This document shows positions 57,493 to 64,000 of a stretch of 64,000 nucleotides of DNA, piece by piece. The position numbers were made by a program, and so were the translations under genes. Where the stretch lies: contig JAJFKE010000023.1 of NCBI GenBank assembly GCA_021773355.1, positions 186,001 to 250,000 on the forward strand, read 5' to 3'. This DNA is from Gammaproteobacteria bacterium. GTDB lineage: Bacteria; Pseudomonadota; Gammaproteobacteria; Pseudomonadales; Pseudohongiellaceae. The notes under the pieces are model-generated. The model was given only the letters and a program-made list of their open reading frames with translations. It made no database searches and was not told the DNA's origin. Each line of letters starts with the position of its first letter. Position 1 is the first letter of the stretch.

Positions 57493-58017
57493 CTAAATAC
57501 TTGCAGGATAGCCGGCGAGCAAATCGCGGAAGGTCTGTAAGAAAGCCCCTCGCGCGCGTTCTTCGTGCATGTATTCACCCGGGGCAACCACGTGGATACG
57601 GCTAATTTTTCCGCTCCAAACCATCTTGTCGGTGGAAGTCTCTTTCATTGAAATATCAATCACTGCTATGTATCTCAATTCTTCGGTGATCGATTCCGAG
57701 CGAAAGAAAGGGTCGATGTTTTGCTGTTCTGGATTTAAATTAACGTGTTCGTAGGAAAGGGTAACAACTAAATCATTAATCTGATCGTTTCTTTCCAGCC
57801 CTAGTTCCTGGAAAGCCAAATCGAATTCATCAACTACGTAGCCCCGCAAAAAATTCGGCATATCGACAACCTGAACTCCATAGTCTTCATATTCGCTATA
57901 GTTGCCAGGGCAACAGAGAGTTAGTGAGTTACCTATTTGCATGCCATTTTGAACACAGCCATTCAGACCGAAAAGTATAGATACGCTCAATGCAATTACA
58001 GATTTTAGTTTATTCAT
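57493..58017 (-). CDS. DUF4136-like lipoprotein
   Basis: ATG 58017 (GGAG 7 bases upstream) gives 174 aa. A lipobox (LFGLNGCVQ) marks a lipoprotein. The mature part (DFAFQ-like VVDEFDLAFQELGLERNDQINDLVVTLSYE, KMVWSGKIS, GAFLQTFRDLLAGYP) resembles DUF4136 proteins of unknown function. It converges with the Usp pseudogene. An imperfect ANR-like palindrome lies about 85 bp upstream. Confidence 0.7.
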   Translation of the reverse strand: MNKLKSVIALSVSILFGLNGCVQNGMQIGNSLTLCCPGNYSEYEDYGVQVVDMPNFLRGYVVDEFDLAFQELGLERNDQINDLVVTLSYEHVNLNPEQQNIDPFFRSESITEELRYIAVIDISMKETSTDKMVWSGKISRIHVVAPGEYMHEERARGAFLQTFRDLLAGYPASI

Positions 58018-58100
58018 AAGCATGCTCCAGAGCATAAGTAGTTGGACGATTTCAATGATCTAACAAAGTGCAGAGTGTAGTACATGCCAAGATCATCATG

Positions 58101-58114
58101 GTGATTTAAATCAT
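58101..58114. promoter_or_regulatory. Imperfect ANR-like palindrome upstream of the DUF4136-like gene
   Basis: GTGATTTAAATCAT keeps TGAT-N4-ATCA but loses the outer T and A. Palindromic; 84-97 bp before ATG 58017. Confidence 0.35.
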
Positions 58115-58226
58115 CCTGTTCCGAATCAGCTACTTAATCGGATTAATCCAAACGAGGAGGGACAACTCAATACGAACTGGATTCGTGAAACAGCTCAGAT
58201 TTGAAATAGGCACGATCAGTTGAAAG

Positions 58227-59012
58227 CTAATATTCCGGAGGATCACTAAAAACCTTCTTGCCTGTGAACATGGCGGACACCAATCCGTTGCCCTCTTTTG
58301 TTTCGGCGACTACAACAGCAGTGATGTGAATGATGATGGCAAATAATAATATGAAAAACGCCAGTTTATGCACAGTGATGAAAGGCTTGCGAAATTCGCG
58401 CATGGCTGCATATCCTTCAGGGTCCAGCATCTCTTTGGTCCCAGGTTGAAGCCCTTCCAGTTTACTGTGGTCCTCCCCCGCCCCAGTTGCCCATTCCGCA
58501 AATTCATGACCGAATGGTGGGAAATAGAGATCGGTACCCGCAATCACCAAGCCGGTAGCCATCTGAGTCAACAAAAGTAAAAGCAGGAAGGTAACCATCA
58601 ATCTACCTAGTGGGCTGTGCCCGCTATATGCAGGTATTTTACCGGCGCGGATTCCGTGTATATGCCCCTTCAATTCAGCCATGTAGTTGCTTCCTAAAGG
58701 CAATATTGCTCGCCATCGCGCATATTTATTGCCTACAAATCCCCACAAAACTCTATATAAAAGGTTTGCGGCAAAAGCATAACCTATCCAGGCATGCAGT
58801 ATTTTCAGACTTACCTTTCCTTCGTCGCTTACTCCCAGAGTATTTGCATTCAGAATAATGGTGCCAATAATCATGAGTCCGAGAACGCAGAGTACATTTA
58901 TCCAATGAAAGCAACGAGTCGATCTATCCCATACGAGATATTCATTGAGTTGTCTGGCACTTGGGGTATTTGATAGTTTTACCTCTTCATTCTCTAACAA
59001 CGAATTAGCCAT
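58227..59012 (-). CDS. Cytochrome b561-like (hydrogenase-type) membrane cytochrome
   Basis: ATG 59012 with GGAAGG upstream gives 261 aa; the track begins at GTG 59018. Four TM helices with heme His residues in RCFHWINVL, ILHAWIGYAF, ITVHKLAFF and IIHITAVVV. This is the larger b561 type related to the cytochrome b subunit of Ni-Fe hydrogenases, often found alone as quinone-linked electron carrier. A perfect ANR box lies 59 bp upstream. Confidence 0.88.
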   Translation of the reverse strand: MANSLLENEEVKLSNTPSARQLNEYLVWDRSTRCFHWINVLCVLGLMIIGTIILNANTLGVSDEGKVSLKILHAWIGYAFAANLLYRVLWGFVGNKYARWRAILPLGSNYMAELKGHIHGIRAGKIPAYSGHSPLGRLMVTFLLLLLLTQMATGLVIAGTDLYFPPFGHEFAEWATGAGEDHSKLEGLQPGTKEMLDPEGYAAMREFRKPFITVHKLAFFILLFAIIIHITAVVVAETKEGNGLVSAMFTGKKVFSDPPEY

Positions 59013-59070
59013 TGCCACCTTCCCTCGTGTTCCAAAGAGCTAACTGTACTTGCGGCAATGCTTCTTTGCG

Positions 59071-59084
59071 TTGACGAGGATCAA
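59071..59084. promoter_or_regulatory. FNR/ANR box between b561 and APC permease genes
   Basis: TTGACGAGGATCAA, exact consensus. It is centred 66 bp before the b561 ATG (59012, minus) and could also serve the plus-strand permease. Confidence 0.8.
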
Positions 59085-59125
59085 GACCGAGTAGGACACT
59101 TCACGTATCTTCATATTCCAAGAAA

Positions 59126-60478
59126 GTGAAACCTTTTTGGCTACAAAGCACAAGCCACCAAATTTTGGCAATGCATCCTATCTGGACTGACGACGACCTG
59201 ACAGGGAAAGCCAGTGAAGAACTGGCGGTAGGACCGGCACCAATGACCACAAACACCACCTTAAACAGAAACCTGTCCTTGCCGCTGATCACACTCTATG
59301 GTCTCGGCAATATCCTCGGTGCTGGCGTTTATGTGTTGATTGGAAAAGTGGCTGGTGAGGCTGGTTATTTCGCCCCGCTGTCTTTCCTGCTCGCGTCATT
59401 TATTGCTGGCCTGACAGCCTTTTCATTTGCCGAATTAGCTTCTCGTTATCCGGTCAGTGCAGGCGAGGCTGTGTATGTCGAGGAAGGTTTCGGATTTAAA
59501 AGACTATCCTTGACGGTTGGTCTGCTTGTGGTACTGACTGGAATCGTCTCAGCTGCCACCATCACCAAAGGGTTTGTTGGTTATCTCGACGTTTTTATAG
59601 AATTCCCCGATACGGCAGTAATAATCTGCCTACTCACACTGTTGGGCTTCACCGCCGTCTGGGGCATCCTGGAATCGGTCACAGTAGCTGCCCTGTTCAC
59701 TCTGCTTGAAGTTGGCGGCCTGGTTTTAATTCTGGTAGTCACGGCTCCTGCATTGCAACAATTACCACAGTTGCAGCTTGACCCCACTAACGGCAGCTTT
59801 GCTGGCTCTTGGAACGGAATTGTAGGAGGCGCGTTTCTAGCCTTCTACGCTTATATTGGCTTCGAAGATATGGTAAATGTCGCTGAAGAAGTACGGAATC
59901 CGAGGCGCAATTTACCCATCGCTATTTTGATAGCATTAGGCATTGCATCAGTGATGTATATATTAGTGACAATCAATTCATTGCTGATTCTTACGCCACA
60001 GGAACTTGGTCAGTCCGAGGCACCCCTGGCGGCAATCTTCCAAACAGCAACCGGCAAAAGTCCTTGGTTGATATCTGTAATTAGCCTGTTTGCTGTCGTC
60101 AATGGCGCCCTTATTCAAATTATTATGGCATCGAGGGTTTGCTATGGTTTAGCAATTAAGAATTGGCTTCCTGCATTTTTGGGTTCAGTGAACAAAATAA
60201 CCCAAACCCCGATTAACGCAACAATGGCAATCACAGTCAGTATTATCGGCGGCGCCTTGTGGTTGCCAATTGAGACCCTTGCCAAGACTACTACCTATCT
60301 ACTTTTAATCATTTTTATTCTAGTGAACACGGCGCTGGTAAAAATTAAGCGACGCGATGAAAACATTGACGGTATTTTCCAAGTAAATATATTGGTTCCT
60401 ATATTTGCTTCAATCATGTGCTTCGCTTTTTTGCTGTTTCAATCGGGTTCTTTGATCATGAAAATGTGGACTTTCTAA
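59126..60478 (+). CDS. APC-superfamily amino-acid permease
   Basis: 450 aa in the track; ATG 59243 (MTTNTTLNRNLSLPLITLYGLG) is a likely alternative start because the preceding 39 residues lack family resemblance. About 12 TM helices with the APC N-terminal GNILGAGVYVLIGKVAGEAG and FAELASRYPVSAGEAVYVEEGFG, and the later GFEDMVNVAEEVRNPRRNLP. It transports amino acids or related amines. A truncated paralog of its C-terminal third lies at 62.3-62.6 kb. Confidence 0.88.
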   Translation: MKPFWLQSTSHQILAMHPIWTDDDLTGKASEELAVGPAPMTTNTTLNRNLSLPLITLYGLGNILGAGVYVLIGKVAGEAGYFAPLSFLLASFIAGLTAFSFAELASRYPVSAGEAVYVEEGFGFKRLSLTVGLLVVLTGIVSAATITKGFVGYLDVFIEFPDTAVIICLLTLLGFTAVWGILESVTVAALFTLLEVGGLVLILVVTAPALQQLPQLQLDPTNGSFAGSWNGIVGGAFLAFYAYIGFEDMVNVAEEVRNPRRNLPIAILIALGIASVMYILVTINSLLILTPQELGQSEAPLAAIFQTATGKSPWLISVISLFAVVNGALIQIIMASRVCYGLAIKNWLPAFLGSVNKITQTPINATMAITVSIIGGALWLPIETLAKTTTYLLLIIFILVNTALVKIKRRDENIDGIFQVNILVPIFASIMCFAFLLFQSGSLIMKMWTF

Positions 60479-60537
60479 CCGTTACTTGAAACTCCAATAA
60501 AGGGGTCAGTCTGCTACCGTAACAGCGTGAGTAAGAA

Positions 60538-60972
60538 CTATTGACTACCTACCTTCACAACCAATACATCGCATTTAGCACCATGTAAAACCTTTGCTGC
60601 CGTTGAACCCAAAAATATCTTCCAGCCAGAGTGACCATGACTGCCTATTACTATAGCATCGGCGTTGATCTCGCTTGCAATATTGCGTATCTCGGCAGCT
60701 GGATTACCCAGCCGCGTATAGACTCGATCTACTCCAATACCAAGGTCACTTCCAATTTTTTCCAAACGTTGCTTTGCACTATCCACTACGCCATCCTGAA
60801 TCTCCCCGATATTCACTGTATAGATATCCATACTATAGACAGGAGCCAATGGTTCCACTATGTGGACCAAATGCAGCTTTGAGCTATCTCCTTCAGCTTG
60901 GCTAAGTGCCTTATCAATGACATCTGAGTAATCCGGTGAAAAATCTACAGCGACTAATATCTTATCGTACAT
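60538..60972 (-). CDS. Universal stress protein, single UspA domain
   Basis: 144 aa, start MYDKILVAVDFSPDYSD with AGAGGA upstream. ATP-binding signature GSHGHSGWKIFLGSTAAKVL. Closely similar to the Usps at 5.0 and 24.1 kb. A perfect ANR box is centred 100 bp upstream, so it is probably induced at low oxygen as are the ANR-dependent Usps of Pseudomonas. Confidence 0.93.
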   Translation of the reverse strand: MYDKILVAVDFSPDYSDVIDKALSQAEGDSSKLHLVHIVEPLAPVYSMDIYTVNIGEIQDGVVDSAKQRLEKIGSDLGIGVDRVYTRLGNPAAEIRNIASEINADAIVIGSHGHSGWKIFLGSTAAKVLHGAKCDVLVVKVGSQ

Positions 60973-61065
60973 TGGTCAATCCTCTATTTCGAAAAAGATG
61001 AAAGGGTATGAGCCGCACTGGACTCAACGCAGTGACCATTGAAGCTGTAAACTGAGTTTGGGCGG

Positions 61066-61079
61066 TTGACTTATATCAA
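61066..61079. promoter_or_regulatory. FNR/ANR box for the minus-strand usp
   Basis: TTGACTTATATCAA, exact TTGAC-N4-ATCAA, centred 100 bp before ATG 60972. Confidence 0.85.
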
Positions 61080-61214
61080 CAGCATACAAAAATATAGAAA
61101 CCGCTTGATACCGGAAAGAAGTCTAGCAGTAGCACCACAAATTCGTGATCAACTTCTACCTGCGACGATATTGGTAGTTGTGAACCTAATCACTAGCAAT
61201 TTTCAAATAGGCTA

Positions 61215-61228
61215 TTGATGCAAATCAC
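61215..61228. promoter_or_regulatory. ANR-like box for the plus-strand tandem usp
   Basis: TTGATGCAAATCAC matches nine of ten consensus positions. Centred about 73 bp before ATG 61295. Confidence 0.6.
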
Positions 61229-61229
61229 C

Positions 61230-61266
61230 ATGGATCTGTCATTCTTCGGCAGAATGACAGATCCAT
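61230..61266 (+). promoter_or_regulatory. 16-bp perfect hairpin in the 5' leader of the tandem usp
   Basis: ATGGATCTGTCATTCT (61230-61245), loop TCGGC, AGAATGACAGATCCAT (61251-61266). It begins 2 bp after the ANR-like box and ends 15 bp before the AGAGGAG ribosome site. No U-tract. Confidence 0.7.
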
Positions 61267-61294
61267 TCGATATTACTAAAGAGGAGCCTGGAAC

Positions 61295-62200
61295 ATGACA
61301 GTTATTCAACGAATCATGGTAGTGATTGACGCGAATGAGGACTTTTCAGATGCACCCGATGGTATGCCCATCGAATTAAGTAAAGCACTGCGCTTCGTTA
61401 ACAACAAACAAACAGTAGAACTGAAGTTGTTGAGCGTTGGTTACGAAAGATACTTAGATCATATTCATAGTATTGACTATGGCTATAAGAAGATGCGCGT
61501 AGAATACTGTGAGCGCTTATCCAATATCATGCAAAGTCTCGTTGAGGATCTTGAGGGCCAAGGCTATAACATCAGTTGTGAAGTTGGTTGGGCTCACCCA
61601 CGCTACGAGTTGATCGTCAAAAAAGCTATGGAGTTCAAGGCTGATTTACTCATTCAACATTGCCGCGCGTATGGAAAGATCGAACATCATCATCTAACCA
61701 ATGACAGCTGGCAATTAGTTCGCCACTGCCCGCTACCGCTTCTCCTGGTCAAGGACAAGACTTGGAGTGATCGAGTCGTCATGATGGCGGCAGTTGATCC
61801 TATGCATAGCCATCACAAACCACTGGCGTTGGACAATCTGCTTATAGAAACCGGGTCATCTGTCTGCGACCAGCTGCACGGAGAATTTCATGTGCTTCAC
61901 GCCTACGCCGAATCCGCACGCCCATTTGCCGCTGCCGGTAAAATCAAAGAGGAACACGAAAAGGCATTTGACGAACTAGCAGAAAATTACTCTATCGACA
62001 GAAAACATCTCCATCTTATCGACGAAACTCCAGTCTATGCCCTGCACCATTATAGTGAAAAATTGAAATCAGATATTGTTGTTATGGGCGCTATCTCTCG
62101 ATCGAGACTCTCGGAGTCTCTCATTGGCAGTACTGCGGAAAAAGTAATCGATTATGTTAAGACTGATATATTAATATTAAAGCCAACGTCAACTGAATAG
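61295..62200 (+). CDS. Tandem-domain universal stress protein (UspE-like)
   Basis: 301 aa with two Usp domains. The first (about 1-150) contains the family segment DLLIQHCRAYGKIEHHHLTNDSWQLVRHCPLPLLLVKDK in place of a full ATP site; the second ends with MGAISRSRLSESLIGSTAEKVI, an ATP-binding G-x2-S-type variant. AGAGGAG precedes ATG. Paralogous to the frameshifted gene at 56.6-57.4 kb. Regulated, by position, by the ANR-like box and leader hairpin upstream. Confidence 0.9.
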   Translation: MTVIQRIMVVIDANEDFSDAPDGMPIELSKALRFVNNKQTVELKLLSVGYERYLDHIHSIDYGYKKMRVEYCERLSNIMQSLVEDLEGQGYNISCEVGWAHPRYELIVKKAMEFKADLLIQHCRAYGKIEHHHLTNDSWQLVRHCPLPLLLVKDKTWSDRVVMMAAVDPMHSHHKPLALDNLLIETGSSVCDQLHGEFHVLHAYAESARPFAAAGKIKEEHEKAFDELAENYSIDRKHLHLIDETPVYALHHYSEKLKSDIVVMGAISRSRLSESLIGSTAEKVIDYVKTDILILKPTSTE

Positions 62201-62266
62201 ATGAATCAAGTACAAGCAAACTATTAGAATCAACGTAAGTCAGATTGCCAAATAAAACGTTACATT

Positions 62267-62584
62267 GTGCATGGATTGCACAAGACGGGACTGGCGCGAC
62301 ACCGATACACGAAAACGCAAACGCCTGTGAATGCGACGATGGCCATTACGATCAGTATTATAGTCGCTGCCTTATTATTACCGATTGAGACGTTTGCCAG
62401 GACTACCACCTATCTACTACTGATTGTTTTTCCTCTTGTGAATATGTCTTTGGCAAGAATTAAATTACGCAATGAAAAAATCCATGACATTTTCCAAATC
62501 CATATTTTATTGCCGGTACTTGGCGCAATTGCAAGCTTAATGCTTCTACTATTTCAATCACTTTCTCTGGCGGTAAATATGTAA
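62267..62584 (+). pseudogene. APC permease C-terminal fragment
   Basis: QTPVNATMAITISIIVAALL and LLPIETFARTTTYLLLIVFPLVN align directly with the end of the intact permease (QTPINATMAITVSIIGGALW...). Only about the last 95 residues exist; the upstream about 350 residues are missing and the ORF start is artificial. The fragment ends about 20 bp before copy B of the long repeat. Confidence 0.85.
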
Positions 62585-62606
62585 GGCTGAGAAGCCCAGG
62601 CATAAT

Positions 62607-62886
62607 ATTCGAGTCGGGCGCGGTCATTGCGTATGACGTTCTGCTACGGCTGGTGGAAACATTGCCGCAGGCGTTTGAGCTTGTGAGCATCACGGAAACC
62701 GGCAAGATAGCTAATAGTGAACATGCCAGTTTCGATTTCTCCAGCGGCGTGTTGAGCATTCCTGACTTGAGTGTGGGGGCATTGCAGTTGTCGGTAGATA
62801 GCACTCGCTATGCGGCGACTCTCGAATTGACTACAGGTATAGGATTCGAAGAACTATTCGTGATTACACAGATACAAGCTAAATAG
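62607..62886 (+). pseudogene. C-terminal fragment of the DUF2202-associated protein, copy B
   Basis: VETLPQAFELVSITETGKIA and HASFDFSSGVLSIPDLSVGA are near copies of the last about 90 residues of the 41.4-42.0 kb pseudogene. The ferritin-like part is absent. The ORF at 62653 starts at an internal GTG-derived Met and has no ribosome site. Confidence 0.8.
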
Positions 62887-62910
62887 CAGCAACAAATATT
62901 GTGGACAACA

Positions 62911-62950
62911 CCCCTGTCTGCTTGCTGACAGGGGCGTCAGCAAGCAGACA
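62911..62950. terminator. Two overlapping, mutually exclusive hairpins
   Basis: TGTCTGCTTGCTGAC (62915-62929) pairs perfectly with 62936-62950 across a 6-base loop. Alternatively CCCCTGTC (62911-62918) pairs with GACAGGGG (62927-62934). They share bases and cannot coexist. The site lies between two convergent coding regions, so a bidirectional terminator is possible, although no good U-tract is present. Confidence 0.5.
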
Positions 62951-63032
62951 AAAAGCTAGTTTGTAACTGTCCAGGCTAGACCCTGCCTGGAAACTTGCGA
63001 GAGACTAATACGCAGATTTATAAAGGCTAGAG

Positions 63033-63563
63033 CTAGTTCGTTAAAATATCTTTAACTCTTTCCTCCATACCAGTCAGTCCCCAGCGACGACCTTGAGCCA
63101 ATGCATCTTCTATACTGGCACCCTCGGTCTCCCTTGCTGTTACTGCTTTCAAAGCTCCAACTCTATTACTGGTACCGCAATGGACCAAAACTGGCTGACC
63201 ATCCAAACGTGCCAGTAGCTGCTCCAATGTTTCTGCATTTTCCGGCGTTACGCCATCGCGACCGGAAGTAGGAATCGAATAAAACTCCATCCCTTCGGAT
63301 TGCACAACTTCAGATTCATTCCAATCGATCTCACCCGGAGTACGCAGGCTAATAACGTGCCTGATACCCGAGCTGGCTAAAACTCCTATTTGCTCCTGCG
63401 TCGGCTGACCACTTGCGAAAACCAAATTTTCCTGCACGCTTAGATTAGCAATCTCAGCGCTGGTGATCGCATCCACATTAACCTGATAACTTTGAGCACA
63501 GGCAACGATCAGGATTGGCAGCAATCCAAGTAAAAATCTATGTATTGTCTTCTTTAAAGTCAT
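63033..63563 (-). CDS. DSP-like phosphatase lipoprotein (TIGR01244-like), copy B
   Basis: ATG 63563 with GAGGTGG upstream gives 176 aa; the track start at 63605 adds 14 residues. Lipobox LILIVACAQ; P-loop VHCGTSNRVGAL. From the segment AEIANLSVQENLVFASGQPT to the end it is almost identical to copy A at 42.0 kb, while the signal peptides differ, suggesting selection or conversion acting on the mature domain. Confidence 0.87.
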   Translation of the reverse strand: MTLKKTIHRFLLGLLPILIVACAQSYQVNVDAITSAEIANLSVQENLVFASGQPTQEQIGVLASSGIRHVISLRTPGEIDWNESEVVQSEGMEFYSIPTSGRDGVTPENAETLEQLLARLDGQPVLVHCGTSNRVGALKAVTARETEGASIEDALAQGRRWGLTGMEERVKDILTN

Positions 63564-63850
63564 AATTCCACCTCTACTAGCCTGTTTTAGAATGTTGATT
63601 GACAACTATTCGAATTGATTCAGTTAGCTCAGTATTCCATTGATACGATAGCAACGCTACTGATTACATTATTTATTATAAGTCTGTTGCTGGCTCTATT
63701 TTAGCCTTGGGGAGTTGCCTACTGGTCTCATCAAAGTTCGATAAATAGATGCCAGCAACGGGAAGGATAATAGTACAAGGCGCAGTTTCAATACAGCATT
63801 TTGCCAAACTCCAGACTCGAGCGGGTGTCGGCTGCCATGCACAAATCCAA
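63564..63850. other. Intergenic region near the right edge
   Basis: I see no gene, box or repeat in this stretch. Track ORFs at 63676 and 63696 lack recognisable content. Confidence 0.4.
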
Positions 63851-64000
63851 TCAAGGGGCCATTGCACAGGTGTCGGATACACGATTTCCGATAGGATTTA
63901 TGCAATCCACAGTCTGTCCCACATCAGCAGCAGCATTCAAACTGGTAGTCACGCCCTGAGCACTTGAAACAACTGGTTTGTATTGCATAAAGTCGGCCGC
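63851..64000 (-). CDS. Possible C-terminal end of a gene beyond the right edge
   Basis: The minus strand entering at 64000 is open for 49 codons (AADFMQYKPVVSSAQGVTTS and on to VSDTCAMAP) before TGA at 63851. Length and composition fit a coding tail but no family is recognisable, and other frames cannot be excluded. Confidence 0.3.
   Translation of the reverse strand, partial: AADFMQYKPVVSSAQGVTTSLNAAADVGQTVDCINPIGNRVSDTCAMAP

Larger units (their letters stand above)
60973..61294. other. Divergent promoter region between two usp genes
   Basis: 322 bp with one exact and one near-exact ANR box (listed) and a long perfect hairpin at 61230-61266. No gene. Confidence 0.6.
62600..63563. repeat. 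Long direct repeat, copy B
   Basis: Matches copy A at 41678-42560, same orientation. The left end begins abruptly after the APC fragment; copy B has about 100 extra bp, including two overlapping hairpins, between the two genes. Confidence 0.8.

Noticed and set aside
63676-63967. Three overlapping short ORFs at the right edge
   Set aside because: No ribosome sites or recognisable content; only the open frame entering from 64000 was kept, at low confidence.

Overview
The window looks like chromosomal DNA of a mid-GC gammaproteobacterium. Supporting signs are a FNR/ANR-type regulator with matching TTGAY-N4-RTCAA boxes, a CbpA/CbpM pair, LolD/MacB-type and CzcCBA-type transport systems, many outer-membrane barrels and a CYP153-type alkane hydroxylase. 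I cannot name a genus. No tRNA, rRNA or CRISPR array was seen.

Layout. 0-4 kb: a partial secreted protein, CYP153 P450 with its ferredoxin, and a divergent MFS transporter. 4-9.4 kb: a DUF4097-like secreted beta-repeat protein, a beta-CASP RNase with a universal stress protein (Usp), and an NfeD-slipin pair. 9.8-16 kb: Na/Pi cotransporter and a MacB-like ABC exporter. 16-24.5 kb: small coiled-coil protein, barrel, LOG protein, DUF6544 protein, truncated M23-like gene, CbpA/CbpM, cytochrome c, Usp. 24.5-31.2 kb: a sulfide/persulfide module (DUF6691 YedE-like, SulP, DSP-SQR fusion, persulfide dioxygenase, and a divergent FisR-like sigma54 activator carrying a frameshift). 31-35.4 kb: lipoprotein amidase, cytochrome b561, Tat multicopper oxidase. 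35.4-41 kb: a GC-richer block with a BigR/SqrR-like repressor, a DUF2892 protein and an RND/MMPL - LolA-like - barrel set. 41-43 kb: decayed DUF2202 gene, DSP-like lipoprotein, IS91-family remnant. 44-50 kb: CzcCBA/Cus-like efflux with DUF3240. 50-53 kb: zinc-ribbon ORF, exported KatG, pseudogene debris. 53-63 kb: a degenerate receiver, FixJ, FixL with heme-PAS residues, FNR/ANR, several Usps, b561 and an APC permease. 62-63.6 kb: a second copy of the DUF2202-tail/DSP segment.

How it fits together. The strongest unifying signal is regulatory. I count nine exact TTGAY-N4-RTCAA sites, almost all in intergenic DNA 50-130 bp upstream of a start codon, plus about six one- or two-mismatch sites. 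Random expectation for that pattern in 64 kb at equal base frequencies is about 0.24. The cognate regulator (an FNR/ANR with all four Fe-S cysteines) lies in the window beside a FixLJ pair, so much of the window reads as one oxygen-responsive stress/redox island. Two sulfane-sulfur sensors (FisR-like and BigR/SqrR-like) sit inside it, so low oxygen and reactive sulfur appear to be handled together. The region is also scarred: frameshifts, truncated paralogs, an IS91 remnant and a ~0.9 kb direct duplication flanking a ~20 kb segment.
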